Assembly: GCF_018847975.1 (NCBI RefSeq)
Contig: NZ_CP072597.1
Location: 1,837,001-1,901,000, forward strand
DNA length: 64,000 nucleotides
Direction of reading: 5' to 3'
Source of the DNA: Lysobacter sp. K5869
GTDB taxonomy: Bacteria > Pseudomonadota > Gammaproteobacteria > Xanthomonadales > Xanthomonadaceae
Shown here: piece after piece, positions 8,724 to 17,231 of the stretch
Position numbering within the stretch: position 1 is the stretch's first letter
How the letters are laid out: every line of letters begins with the position of its first letter
The notes under the pieces: model-generated
What the model saw: only the letters and a program-made list of their open reading frames with translations
The model's database searches: none
What the model was told of the DNA's origin: nothing
Position numbers and translations under genes: made by a program

Positions 8724-8968
8724 CATCATTCCGGCAAAAAGCCGGAATCCTCTAACCCCCTCATTCCGACGAAAGCCGGATTCCTCCCAACCCCGTCATT
8801 CCGGCGAAAGCCGGACTCCTCCCAATCCCGTCATTCCGACGAAGGCCGGAATCTTCCCAACCCCGTCATTCCGGCGAAAGCTGGAATCCATTTTGCTGTT
8901 GCTCCCGCTCTTACGCGAAAGCCACAAAGACAAGATCAAAATGGATTCCGGCTTTCGCCGGAATGACG
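8724..8968. repeat. Array of GTCATTCCGGCGAAAGCCGG palindromes with exact 35-bp period
   Basis: Five head-to-tail units begin with TCATTCCG at 8726, 8761, 8796, 8831 and 8866, an exact 35-base period. Each unit is a small hairpin (CCGGCGAAAGCCGG type) plus a C/T-rich linker of near-identical sequence. A sixth copy lies inverted at about 8938-8968. This accounts for most of the gap between the DUF2269 gene and the convergent GNAT gene; no coding sequence is seen. Confidence 0.9.
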
Positions 8969-9042
8969 GATCTTCGGGGACGAAAGGGAAGCGACGAGGA
9001 GGGAACATCCGCGCAAACGCCGCGATGCGACACACGCATCCT

Positions 9043-9513
9043 TCAGCGCCGCACTTCCAGAATCACCCCCACCGCCGGAAACTCGTCGCTCCCCGCCAAC
9101 CGCCCCAGCCTCCGCTCGATCTCGACGAACCCCTCCGACCGATACAACGCGATCGCCGGCTCGTTGCCCTCCAGCGCCTGCGTCGAAACCACCGGCCCCG
9201 ACGCCGCAAGCGCATGCCGCAGCAGCGCGCGTCCGACGCCTTGCCGGTAACTGTCGGGATCCACGTACAGCCAATTGAGCGAGGCGCGCTGGAACGCGAC
9301 GAAGCCGCGCACCACGCCGTCCACTTCGGCCACGTCCAGCCGTCCGTCGAACAAGCCTTCGCTGTGCGCGGTGCGCGCGAGCGTGCGGAACGCGGCGACG
9401 CCGGCGCTGCGCTGCAATTCGTCCAGGCGCGCGCGGTCGTGGATCTGGCACAGGCGCGGCCAGTCGCTGAGCTGGTAGGCGCGGATCGACAGCGGGACGG
9501 GGACGGCGGCCAT
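9043..9513 (-). CDS. GNAT family N-acetyltransferase
   Basis: A 156-residue acetyl-CoA-dependent acyltransferase with the GNAT fold. Motif A (LYVDPDSYRQGVGRALLRHA, about residues 82-101) contains the Q/RxxGxG/A pyrophosphate-binding loop, and motif B (ALEGNEPAIALYRSEGFVEI, about 113-132) follows. The acceptor substrate cannot be told from sequence. The start has no clear ribosome-binding site; CAGAAT nine bases upstream could be a -10 box for a leaderless message. It converges with the DUF2269 gene across the repeat array. Confidence 0.88.
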   Translation of the reverse strand: MAAVPVPLSIRAYQLSDWPRLCQIHDRARLDELQRSAGVAAFRTLARTAHSEGLFDGRLDVAEVDGVVRGFVAFQRASLNWLYVDPDSYRQGVGRALLRHALAASGPVVSTQALEGNEPAIALYRSEGFVEIERRLGRLAGSDEFPAVGVILEVRR

Positions 9514-9574
9514 GTGCGGCCGATTCTGCGCCGGCCCCCGGCGCTTGCACAGTGACGGGAGTAAGCGTGCCGGC

Positions 9575-10804
9575 TTACATGTTCGGCGACACCCGCCGGA
9601 TCAGGCACACCGCTTCGCGCCCGCCGCCGGGCCGCGGCCGGAAGATCGCGACGTAATCGCGCGCCGGCGCGCCGGCGCTGGCCAAGGCCACGTAGGTGGC
9701 GTCGCCGAAGCGGAACGGCAGCGCGGTGGTGTAACGAGTGCGGAAGAACTCGTCGCCGCCGGCGATGCCGGGCAGCGGCGCCGGCACCGATTGCGTCGGC
9801 GGCTGGCGCTGGCCCCAGGCCGCGTTGCGCAGATCGTCGCACTGCGACAGCGGCGGGTGCGCGCGGTCCCATTGGCACGGCACCGCGGCGATCGCGCCGT
9901 CGCCGCCGCGCGCGGCGAAGCCGTCGGCGGACGCGCCGGACACCACCACCAGCGGTGAGTAGTACCAGCCGCCTTGGCCGTCGCTGTCGCTGGAATAGAC
10001 CTGGTCGATCAAACCGTCGTTGTCGAAATCGAACTCGTCCGCGCGCGCGGCGCCGTAGGCGAATTCGAGCCCGTCGGGCAGCGCGACCTCGTTCTGGCGC
10101 TCGCCGGCGTTGAGCCGCCGCAACGCGCCGGCGAACGGCGCGCGCTTGAACGGATCGAACGCCGACCACGACGCTGTCAGTTCGCGCTCGGCCTCGGCGC
10201 AGACCGGGCCGCGGTCGAGCAGGCGCTCCAGGCTGCCTGCGGCCGGGCCGGGCGTGGCGACGGCGTATTCGGTTTCGTCCACCGGCAGCGAACTCAGCGC
10301 GCGGTCGGCACCGAGCAAGGGCGCGCACGCGGCCGACTGGCTGCAGTCGTAGACGATATCGCGGTCGAGCCGATAGCTCCACGGCGCCGGTTCGGTTTCG
10401 CAGCGCGCACGCACCGGGCGCTGGCTGGCGACCTTGCGCCCGTCGACCCACATCGAGAAAAACGTGGCGGCGTCGGCGTTGCAGGAACCGACGATGGGTT
10501 CGGCCTCTTGCTGCACGCGCACCCGCACGGTGCGTCCGTCGGCGAAGCGGCAATCGCCGGTTTGCCCGGGCGCGAGCGCGAGGCTGCGCGGCCGGTCGAG
10601 ATCGCCGGTCTCGAAGGTTTCGCTGAGCGGCTGCGCGCAACCGCCGCGCGCCGGCACTTCGGTGCGGACCAAGGTGGCCTTGGCGCCGTCCTCGGCTTGC
10701 CGGCAGATCAGCGCGACCGCGGCGGTGGCGCCGCAGGCGGGCGCTTGCGCCGCCGCCGGAGCGGCGGCGAGCAACAGCGCGGAGGCGATGAAGCGTGCGT
10801 GCAT
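9575..10804 (-). CDS. Secreted hypothetical protein, 409 aa
   Basis: It carries a clear Sec signal peptide (MHARFIASALLLAAAPAAAQA, cleavage after AQA) and about ten cysteines in the mature part, suggesting a periplasmic or extracellular disulfide-bonded protein. A calcium-loop-like sequence DFDNDGLIDQVYSSD (about residues 269-283) resembles FG-GAP/thrombospondin-type acidic loops. I do not recognise the family and assign no function. A GGAG-type site precedes the ATG. The cytosine-deaminase gene lies upstream on the same strand, 34 bases away, so co-transcription is possible. Confidence 0.7.
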   Translation of the reverse strand: MHARFIASALLLAAAPAAAQAPACGATAAVALICRQAEDGAKATLVRTEVPARGGCAQPLSETFETGDLDRPRSLALAPGQTGDCRFADGRTVRVRVQQEAEPIVGSCNADAATFFSMWVDGRKVASQRPVRARCETEPAPWSYRLDRDIVYDCSQSAACAPLLGADRALSSLPVDETEYAVATPGPAAGSLERLLDRGPVCAEAERELTASWSAFDPFKRAPFAGALRRLNAGERQNEVALPDGLEFAYGAARADEFDFDNDGLIDQVYSSDSDGQGGWYYSPLVVVSGASADGFAARGGDGAIAAVPCQWDRAHPPLSQCDDLRNAAWGQRQPPTQSVPAPLPGIAGGDEFFRTRYTTALPFRFGDATYVALASAGAPARDYVAIFRPRPGGGREAVCLIRRVSPNM

Positions 10805-10838
10805 GGAAACTCCTTTTCCGTTGCGGGTGGCGAGGGGA

Positions 10839-11294
10839 TCAGTCCTCGCCGATGTCCTCGTTCCACACCTCGGGATTGGCCGCGATGTAGCCGCCGAGCA
10901 TCTCGATGCATTCCTGATCGGCCAGATCGATCACCTCGACGCCGCTCTCGCGCAGCCAGTCGATGCCGCCGCGGAAGTTGACCGATTCGCCGACCACCAC
11001 GGTGCCGATGTTGAACTGGCGCACCAGCCCGCTGCAGTACCAGCACGGCGCCAGCGTGGTGACCATGATGGTGTCGCGGTAGCGGCGCTGGCGGCCGGCC
11101 TTGCGGAAGGCGTCGGTTTCGCCGTGCACCGAGGGGTCGTTCTCCTGGATGCGGCGGTTGTGCCCGCAGCCGAGCAGGCGGCCGTCGTTGTGGTACAGCG
11201 CCGCGCCGATCGGGATGCCGCCCTCGGCGATGCCCTGGCGGGCCTCGGCGACGGCGGTGGCGAGCAAGGCGCGGTAGTCGGGGGTGGCGATCAT
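10839..11294 (-). CDS. Cytosine deaminase-like nucleoside/base deaminase
   Basis: A zinc-dependent deaminase of the CDA superfamily, 151 residues. Active-site motifs are HGET (His57, Glu59) and PCWYC (Cys84, Cys87). The ending, with VVGESVNFRGGIDWL and a final NPEVWNEDIGE, closely recalls the small fungal cytosine deaminase (yeast FCY1, about 158 residues) rather than bacterial CodA or TadA. It likely converts cytosine to uracil for pyrimidine salvage, but the substrate is inferred from similarity recalled, not tested. It is the first gene of the leftward pair with the secreted protein and is divergent from the DUF417 gene. Confidence 0.85.
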   Translation of the reverse strand: MIATPDYRALLATAVAEARQGIAEGGIPIGAALYHNDGRLLGCGHNRRIQENDPSVHGETDAFRKAGRQRRYRDTIMVTTLAPCWYCSGLVRQFNIGTVVVGESVNFRGGIDWLRESGVEVIDLADQECIEMLGGYIAANPEVWNEDIGED

Positions 11295-11431
11295 GCGTAA
11301 CTCCTGTGCGTATCGCCGTGCAGTCTGGCGCGCCGGGGCGTCCGGGTCGAGAGGCCGCGCGAATCCTTTCGCGCCGCGCGGGCCTCTTGTGACCGTACGC
11401 GCCGATGCGCGCGGGAGATGGAGCGGTAACG

Positions 11432-12334
11432 ATGCATTGTTCGATGGAACGCGCGCCGACGGCGCGCGCGTGGGCGGTCTCGGCGCGGGCGCTGGGGCTG
11501 CTGATGCTGTGGTTCGGCGCGATGCGCGCTTTCGAGTTCGAAATCGCCGCCTTGGGCAAGACCTTGGCCGGCGCGGGACTGTCGGCGCTGGCGACGCAAG
11601 CGGCGTGGCTGAGCCCGGCGCTGGGCGCGCTGGAATGCGCGATCGGCGCGGTGTTGCTGGCCGCGCCCTCGGGCCGATGGCGCCGCGGCGCGGCGTTCGC
11701 GGCGATGGCGTTCTGGGCCGCGGGTTTGCTCGGCCTGCTGAGCCCGGCCGCGTGGGTGCACGACGCGCCCTACGGCGGCTTCCCGGTGATCGGTTCGGGC
11801 CAGACCCTGCTCAAGCACCTGGGCATCGCCGGCCTCGCCTTGGGCGTGTTCGCGCACGAGCGCGGCTGCGGCCGCGGCCGGCGCCGCGCGCTGTGGACGC
11901 TGTGGGCGGGGCAGTGGCTGGTGCTGGGCTGGATCGGCGCGATGAAGTTCACCCGGGTCGAAGCCGAGGGCGTGGCCGGGTTGATGCAGAGCAGCCCGCT
12001 GTTTTCCTGGCTGTACGGACCGCTGGACGTACAGGGCGCGTCCAATCTGATCGGCGCCATCGAATTGCTCACCGCGGCGTTGATCGCGACCTGGCCGCGT
12101 TGCCCGCGGGTGGCGCGCTGGGGCTTGCTCGCCGCGATCGCGACGTACCTGCTGACCAACAGCTTCCTGCTGAGCCTGCCGGGCTGGCAGCCGGGTTACG
12201 GCTTCCCGTTCGTCGGCGGCACCGGCCAGTTCCTGCTCAAGGACGTGTTGCTGCTGCTCGGCGCGTGGGCGCTGCTGCGCGCGGGTGCGGCCGATCGCCG
12301 CACCGGCTCAGCCCGCGCCGCGTCCGCGGCGTAG
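11432..12334 (+). CDS. YkgB/DUF417 family membrane protein
   Basis: A 300-residue integral membrane protein of the DUF417 family, with about eight hydrophobic segments. The family signature MKFTRVEAEGVAGLMQSSP followed by FSWLYG is present around residues 171-195. The role is unknown; E. coli YkgB is linked to chlorine-stress resistance (rclC). The usual family length is about 190-200; here the conserved part is in the C-terminal two thirds and an additional N-terminal membrane region is present. The start at 11432 was chosen for a GGAG eight bases upstream. The last 27 bases overlap the end of the convergent elaA-like gene. Confidence 0.78.
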   Translation: MHCSMERAPTARAWAVSARALGLLMLWFGAMRAFEFEIAALGKTLAGAGLSALATQAAWLSPALGALECAIGAVLLAAPSGRWRRGAAFAAMAFWAAGLLGLLSPAAWVHDAPYGGFPVIGSGQTLLKHLGIAGLALGVFAHERGCGRGRRRALWTLWAGQWLVLGWIGAMKFTRVEAEGVAGLMQSSPLFSWLYGPLDVQGASNLIGAIELLTAALIATWPRCPRVARWGLLAAIATYLLTNSFLLSLPGWQPGYGFPFVGGTGQFLLKDVLLLLGAWALLRAGAADRRTGSARAASAA

Positions 12335-12784
12335 CAGGTCGATGTGCGGGATGCCGTCCTCGACATACGGCTCGGACGAAGGCTCGAAGCCGTAGCGGCC
12401 GTAATAGGCCTGCAAGTGCGACTGCGCGCCGATCTGGATGTCGGCGCCGGGCCAGCGCCGCTCGATCTCGATCAGCGCCGCCTCCAGCAGCGGCCCGCCC
12501 AGGCGCTGGCCGCGGAATTCCAGCGCGGTCAGCACCCGGCCGAAGCTGACTTGGGGATAGCTCAGGCCGGCCGGCAGGATGCGCAGATACGCGGCGAGCC
12601 GGCCGTCGGCGGCGCGGCCCATCAAATGCACCGCCTCGGGGTGCTGGTCCTTGCCGTCGGGATCGAGGTAGACGCAGTTCTGCTCGATCACGAACACTTG
12701 CGAGCGCAGGCGCAGCAGCTCGTAGAGCTCGTCCAGGCTCAGGTCGGCGTAACGCTTGGCTTGCCAGCTCACGGTCGGGCTCAT
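12308..12784 (-). CDS. elaA: ElaA-like GNAT acetyltransferase
   Basis: A 158-residue GNAT protein of the ElaA group. The typical N-terminal part (LYELLRLRSQVFVIEQNCVYLDPDGKDQ, given here in parts: LRLRSQVFVIEQNC then Y.D.DG.D) is followed by RILPAG, GRVLTALEFRGQRLGGPLL and YYGRYGFEP. The function is an uncharacterised acetyl-CoA-dependent transfer. A CATGAT six bases upstream of the ATG may be a leaderless -10 box. Its 3' end overlaps the DUF417 gene by 27 bases in convergent orientation. Confidence 0.88.
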   Translation of the reverse strand: MSPTVSWQAKRYADLSLDELYELLRLRSQVFVIEQNCVYLDPDGKDQHPEAVHLMGRAADGRLAAYLRILPAGLSYPQVSFGRVLTALEFRGQRLGGPLLEAALIEIERRWPGADIQIGAQSHLQAYYGRYGFEPSSEPYVEDGIPHIDLLRRGRGAG

Positions 12785-12906
12785 CCCCGCATCATGCCAA
12801 AGCGCGAGGGCGCCGGAGCGGAGCGGGGCTAATCCTTTTGTGGGAGGGGCTTGCGGCCGGGGCGCGGGGCGCGCGGCCCGGCAAAGCCCGGGCCCGGCCG
12901 GCATGC

Positions 12907-12912
12907 GATAAT
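12907..12912 (+). promoter_or_regulatory. -10 box of a leaderless promoter (ubiE)
   Basis: GATAAT, five of six consensus positions, ends 7 nt before the ATG at 12920 with no Shine-Dalgarno. It is one of the clearest examples of the window's leaderless pattern. Confidence 0.65.
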
Positions 12913-12919
12913 CGCGCCC

Positions 12920-13681
12920 ATGAACGAATCCAAGCCCCAGCCCGACACCACCCACTTCGGCTACCGCGAGGTGCCGCGCGAACAGAAGCGCAAGTTGGTC
13001 GGCGAGGTGTTCTCCTCGGTCGCCGGCAACTACGACCTGATGAACGACCTGATGAGCCTGGGCATCCATCGGGTTTGGAAGCGTTACTTCACCGCCACCG
13101 CCCAGGTCCGCCGCGGCGACCGCGTGCTCGATCTGGCCGGCGGCACCGGCGACATTGCCGCGCTCTTGCGCGAACGCGTCGGCGACAGCGGCAGCATCGT
13201 GCTCGGCGACATCAACTACGACATGCTGAAAGTCGGCCGCGACCGCATGACCGACCGCGGCCGCGTCTCCGGTTTCGAGTACGTGCAGTGCAACGCCGAA
13301 GCGCTGCCGTTCCCCGACGCCAGCTTCGATCTGGTCACCATCGCCTTCGGCCTGCGCAACGTCACCGACAAGGACGCCGCGCTGCGCGAGATGCTGCGCG
13401 TGCTCAAGGTCGGCGGGCAGGCGCGGGTGCTGGAGTTCTCGGAAGTGAAGGCCGAGTGGTTCAAGCCGATCTACGACTTCCACTCGTTCAACGTGCTGCC
13501 CAAGCTCGGCCGTTTGTTCGCCGGCGACAGCGACAGCTACCGTTATCTGGCCGAGAGCATCCGCCAGCACCCGCCGCAGGACGAACTCAAGCGGATGATG
13601 GTCGAGGCGGGTTTCGCGCGGGTCGACTACAAGAACCTGTCGGCCGGGATTTGCGCGGTGCATACCGGCTACAAGGCCTGA
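12920..13681 (+). CDS. ubiE: Ubiquinone/menaquinone C-methyltransferase UbiE
   Basis: An SAM-dependent class I methyltransferase that C-methylates the benzoquinol ring in ubiquinone (and demethylmenaquinone) synthesis. Of the 253 residues, family motifs seen are [30 protein letters not shown] (about 30-48), the SAM-binding DLAGGTGD (71-78), and the [13 protein letters not shown] and FGLRNVTD motifs. The start at 12920 rather than an upstream in-frame ATG at 12851 is supported by the family N-terminus and the GATAAT box. A strong terminator follows. Confidence 0.96.
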   Translation: MNESKPQPDTTHFGYREVPREQKRKLVGEVFSSVAGNYDLMNDLMSLGIHRVWKRYFTATAQVRRGDRVLDLAGGTGDIAALLRERVGDSGSIVLGDINYDMLKVGRDRMTDRGRVSGFEYVQCNAEALPFPDASFDLVTIAFGLRNVTDKDAALREMLRVLKVGGQARVLEFSEVKAEWFKPIYDFHSFNVLPKLGRLFAGDSDSYRYLAESIRQHPPQDELKRMMVEAGFARVDYKNLSAGICAVHTGYKA

Positions 13682-13705
13682 GCCTCGCGGGTCGGCCGCG
13701 AACGG

Positions 13706-13735
13706 AAAAACGCTGGGCATCGCCCGGCGTTTTTC
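13706..13735 (+). terminator. Intrinsic terminator after ubiE
   Basis: A stem of ACGCTGGGC and GCCCGGCGT around a three-base loop is flanked by five A residues on the left and TTTTTC on the right, 25 bases past the ubiE stop. The flanking A and T runs make it usable in both directions. Confidence 0.85.
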
Positions 13736-13756
13736 GTTGTGCGATGGCGCTGAAGT

Positions 13757-14122
13757 CTCTGGATCTCCGCTTTCGCGGGGACGACGCGCTGGAAGCGGCG
13801 TATCGAAGCCGGATGAGCCAGCGACGGCGACGCCGCCTCTGCGTTGGCGAATCGCCCATCGTCATGCCCGCGAAGGCGGGCATCCAGGGCTTGGTCGCGA
13901 TGCGGTCGCGAGGTTTTTTGAAATCGGCTCGGCGAGAGCGAAAGCAAAATGGGTTCCGGCTTTCGCCGGAATGACGGCGTGGGGATTGTCGGCGTGGATA
14001 ACGACGGCGTAGAGAGCGACGACGTAGAGAACGACGGGGTGGAGAACGACGGGGCGGAGAATGTCCGCGGTGGAGCGCGCGACGAACCCCGCTGGCCGCA
14101 TGCCCGCAGAGGCGGGCATGCG
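13757..14122. repeat. Scattered ATTCCGGCGAAAGCCGG-type palindromes
   Basis: Four degenerate copies of the same repeat type as the 8.7-kb array occur at about 13757-13785, 13861-13887, 13948-13976 (inverted) and 14098-14122. With the 15-bp tandem repeat at 13994 they fill the gap between ubiE and the convergent SDR gene. No credible gene is seen there. Confidence 0.8.
13994..14068. repeat. 15-bp imperfect tandem repeat, five units
   Basis: Units begin at 13994, 14009, 14024, 14039 and 14054, typified by GTAGAGAACGACGGG. The third and fourth differ by one base; the first, second and last are more diverged. The period is a multiple of three and the frame is open, but no start or coding context supports translation. 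Confidence 0.8.
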
Positions 14123-14147
14123 CGAGCTGGGTCGCGATAACGCGCGA

Positions 14148-14891
14148 TCAGGCCGAAAAACCGCCGTCCACCGAAATCTGCGTGCCGGTGATGAAGGCGC
14201 CGCCCGGACCCGCCAGATGGGCCACGGTCGCGGCGATGTCGTCGGCGCTGCCGAACTCGCCCAGCGGCAAGCCCGCGCGCTGATGGTCGGCGCCTTCGCC
14301 GTTGGCGGGGTTCATGTCGGTGTCGATCGGGCCCGGCTGTACGGTGTTGACGGTGATGCCGCGCTTGCCCAGATCCTGCGCCAGGCCCTTGCTCAAGCCG
14401 ACCACCGCGGCCTTGCTCAGCGAGTACAGCGCCATGCCCGGCGCGCCCACGCGCTCGCCCAGGCAGCTGCCGATGGTGACGATGCGGCCGCCGCGCGGCA
14501 GATGCTTGGACGCCGCCTGCGCGGCCACGAACGGCGCGCGCACGTGGATCGCCATGACCCGCTCGTAGCTTTCCAGCGATTCGTCCTCGAACGGGCCGTA
14601 GGGGAAGATGCCGGCGTTGTTGACCAGGATGTCGAGGCGGCCGAGTTCGGCCACGGTGCGCTCCACCGCCGCGGTCACCGCGTGCGCGTCGGCGCTGTCG
14701 GCGGCGATGGCGATCGCGCGGCGGCCGCCGGCGCGGATTTGCGCGGCGAGGTCTTCGGCGCGCTGGGCGGAGCTGACGTAGGTGATCGCCACGTCGGCGC
14801 CGTCGGCGGCGAGACGGCGGGCGATGGCGGCGCCGATGCCGCGGCTGGCGCCGGTGACGAGTGCGACTTTGCCTGCGAGGGGTAGGGTCAT
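14148..14891 (-). CDS. SDR family oxidoreductase (FabG-like)
   Basis: A classical short-chain dehydrogenase, 247 residues. Cofactor motif TGASRGIG (13-20), NNAG (91-94), and the catalytic Ser142, Tyr156 and Lys160 (YSLSK) are all present; the C-terminus ends in the typical GTQISVDGGFSA. An NADPH preference is suggested by the Arg in the TGASRG loop. The substrate is unknown; it resembles 3-oxoacyl-ACP reductase paralogues rather than housekeeping FabG since no fatty-acid genes are nearby. It is divergent from the M1 aminopeptidase gene across a 359-base gap. Confidence 0.92.
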   Translation of the reverse strand: MTLPLAGKVALVTGASRGIGAAIARRLAADGADVAITYVSSAQRAEDLAAQIRAGGRRAIAIAADSADAHAVTAAVERTVAELGRLDILVNNAGIFPYGPFEDESLESYERVMAIHVRAPFVAAQAASKHLPRGGRIVTIGSCLGERVGAPGMALYSLSKAAVVGLSKGLAQDLGKRGITVNTVQPGPIDTDMNPANGEGADHQRAGLPLGEFGSADDIAATVAHLAGPGGAFITGTQISVDGGFSA

Positions 14892-15214
14892 GTCTAAAGT
14901 TCCGAATGTTGGAAGAACGGGACAAGGCTAGCCGGCCCGGGAACCGCGCGCCAGTCCACGCCGTCGGGACGATGCGTATCGCCGAGGCGGTCAGATGGCG
15001 CGGAGCGCGGTGGCTCGGTGCCGCCGCGCCGCCGACATCGGCGCCGTCGAAACCGGCGCCGCCGCACGCCGCCGACACGGCGGCAGCCATCGACGCCGAA
15101 GCAGCCGCCTCCACGCCGACCTCTCGAACCCGCCGCCCCGACCCGGACATCGCCCGCGCGCCGCCGCCCGCGCCGACTGCCAAGATGCACAAGCCCCGCC
15201 GCGGGACGAGGCGC

Positions 15215-15220
15215 TACACT
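15215..15220 (+). promoter_or_regulatory. -10 box upstream of the M1 aminopeptidase gene
   Basis: GCTACACT contains a TACACT hexamer that would give a leader of about 25 nt before the ATG at 15251. The rest of the 359-base divergent gap (14892-15250) is GC-rich and shows no other feature I can support. Confidence 0.4.
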
Positions 15221-15250
15221 CGGCCCTTCGCCCGTCTCCGTGATCCTTCG

Positions 15251-17218
15251 ATGCGCACTTCGATCCTCACCGTCTGTCTCGTCGCGGCCCTCACCGCCGC
15301 CGCCGGCTGCTCGCGCGATGCCGCCGCGCCTGCCGCCGATTCGTCCAAGCCCGCCGCGACGCCGGAGGCCAAAGTGAGCGACACCGCCGTAGCCGCGGCC
15401 GACCGCGACGAACATTCCTACGCCCAGCCCGATCTGGTCCGCGTCGACGATCTGGCCCTGGAGCTGAAGGTCGACTTCGCCGCCAAGACCCTGTCCGGCA
15501 GCGCCACCTACACGCTCGACTGGACCGATCCCAAGGCCGTCCAACTGGTGCTCGACACCCGCGACCTGAAGATCGAGCAAGTGTTCGGCGAAGCCGCCGA
15601 CGGCAAGTGGCAGGAACTCAAGTTCGCCCTGGCCGACGCCGACAAGACCCTCGGCAGCAAGCTCACCATCGAAGCGCCGCAGCGCAACAAGCGCATCCGC
15701 GTCGCCTACACGACCTCGCCCGGCGCTTCCGGCCTGCAGTGGCTGGAGCCGTCGATGACCGAGGGCAAGAAGCAGCCCTTCATGTTCAGCCAGTCGCAGC
15801 AGATCCACGCGCGTTCGTGGGTGCCGCTGCAGGATACGCCGAGCGTGCGCTTCACCTACACCGCGCACGTGACCGCGCCGAAGGACGCGATGGTGCTGAT
15901 GAGCGCCGACAACGATCCCAAGGCGGCGCGCGACGGCGACTACAGCTTCAAGATGCCGCAGAAGATTCCGTCGTACCTGCTCGCCATCGCCGCCGGCGAT
16001 CTGACCTTCCAGCCGATCTCCAACCGCAGCGGCGTGTGGGCGGAGCCGGCGATGGTCAAGAAGGCCGCGACCGAGTTCGCCGACACCGAGAAGATGATGG
16101 AAACCACCGAAGGCCTGTACGGCCCGTACCGGTGGGAGCGTTACGACATCCTGGTGCTGCCGCCCTCGTTCCCGTACGGCGGCATGGAGAATCCGCGCCT
16201 GACCTTCGCCACGCCGACCGTGATCGTCGGCGACAAGTCGCTGGTCTCGCTGGTCGCGCACGAACTGGCGCACAGCTGGTCGGGCAACCTCGTCACCTTC
16301 AGCAGCAGCAAGGACGCCTGGCTCAACGAAGGCTTCACCAGCTACGTCGAGAACCGCATCGTCGAGGCGCTGTACGGCAAGGAGCGTTCCGACATGGAGA
16401 ACGTGATCGGCCGCAACGAGCTCGCCGCCGAGTTCAAGACCATCGATCCCAAGCTGCAGGCGCTGGCGCTCAAGCCGGGCACGCTGAAGGATCCCGACGA
16501 CGCTTCCAGCGCCACCGTCTACACCAAGGGCGCGTGGTTCCTGCAGTTCCTCGAACAGCGCTACGGCCGCGAAGTGTTCGATCCGTTCCTGCGCGGCTAC
16601 TTCGACCACTTCGCGTTCCAGTCGATCCCGACCGCGAAGTTCGTCGACTACGCCAAGGCCAACCTGCTCGCCAAGCATCCGGGCAAGGTCAGCGAGGCCG
16701 AACTGGACGAGTGGATCTACGGCCCGGGCATTCCGAAGTCGGCGCCGGCCACGGTGTCGCCGCGCTTCGACGCGGTCGACGCCGCGCGCAAGGTTTGGCT
16801 CGACAGCGGCAAGTTGCCGGACGCCGCGGCCACCGCGAAGTGGAGCACGCAGGAATGGGTGCACTTCGTCGAAGGCATGCCGGAAAAGCTCAGCGTCGAT
16901 CAGCTCAAGGCGCTGGACGGCGCGTACAAGTTCACCGGTACGCCCAACGGCGAAATCGCCCAGCGCTGGTATCCGCTGGCCGTGCGCAGCGGCTACCACG
17001 CCGCTGACGCCGCGATCTCCGCGTTCCTGCAGAAGATCGGCCGCCGCAAGCTGATCATGCCGACCTACGACGAGCTGGTGAAAACCCCCGAAGGCCTGAA
17101 GCTGGCCGAAGAGACCTTCGCCAAGGCCAAGCCGGGCTATCACCCGATCACCACCGGCTCGGTCGAAGCCGCCATCGCCAAGGCCAAGGCCGCACCGGCC
17201 GCGGCGGCGGGACAGTAA
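15251..17218 (+). CDS. M1 family aminopeptidase, lipoprotein
   Basis: A 655-residue zinc aminopeptidase of the M1 family, closest in build to leukotriene-A4-hydrolase-like bacterial enzymes. The N-terminus is a lipoprotein signal peptide (lipobox AAGC, Cys20), so it is probably anchored in the envelope facing the periplasm. The exopeptidase motif GGMEN lies near residue 311 and the zinc site HELAH(337-341) plus Glu360 (NEGFTSYVE) is intact. A C-terminal helical domain follows. It likely trims peptides from the N-terminus. The start was moved to 15251 from a longer open frame because the lipoprotein signal begins there. The following hydrolase gene starts 13 bases downstream. Confidence 0.93.
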   Translation: MRTSILTVCLVAALTAAAGCSRDAAAPAADSSKPAATPEAKVSDTAVAAADRDEHSYAQPDLVRVDDLALELKVDFAAKTLSGSATYTLDWTDPKAVQLVLDTRDLKIEQVFGEAADGKWQELKFALADADKTLGSKLTIEAPQRNKRIRVAYTTSPGASGLQWLEPSMTEGKKQPFMFSQSQQIHARSWVPLQDTPSVRFTYTAHVTAPKDAMVLMSADNDPKAARDGDYSFKMPQKIPSYLLAIAAGDLTFQPISNRSGVWAEPAMVKKAATEFADTEKMMETTEGLYGPYRWERYDILVLPPSFPYGGMENPRLTFATPTVIVGDKSLVSLVAHELAHSWSGNLVTFSSSKDAWLNEGFTSYVENRIVEALYGKERSDMENVIGRNELAAEFKTIDPKLQALALKPGTLKDPDDASSATVYTKGAWFLQFLEQRYGREVFDPFLRGYFDHFAFQSIPTAKFVDYAKANLLAKHPGKVSEAELDEWIYGPGIPKSAPATVSPRFDAVDAARKVWLDSGKLPDAAATAKWSTQEWVHFVEGMPEKLSVDQLKALDGAYKFTGTPNGEIAQRWYPLAVRSGYHAADAAISAFLQKIGRRKLIMPTYDELVKTPEGLKLAEETFAKAKPGYHPITTGSVEAAIAKAKAAPAAAAGQ

Positions 17219-17231
17219 GAACGCAGGGCGC

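Noticed and set aside
8724..8900. Regularly spaced repeats that look like a CRISPR array
   Set aside because: The spacers are nearly identical C/T-rich linkers and the units are REP hairpins with a 35-bp period; no cas genes are present.
13949..14140. Open frame through the 15-bp tandem repeat
   Set aside because: It starts inside a REP-like palindrome and has no ribosome-binding site or homologue in memory; the frame is open because the period is a multiple of three.
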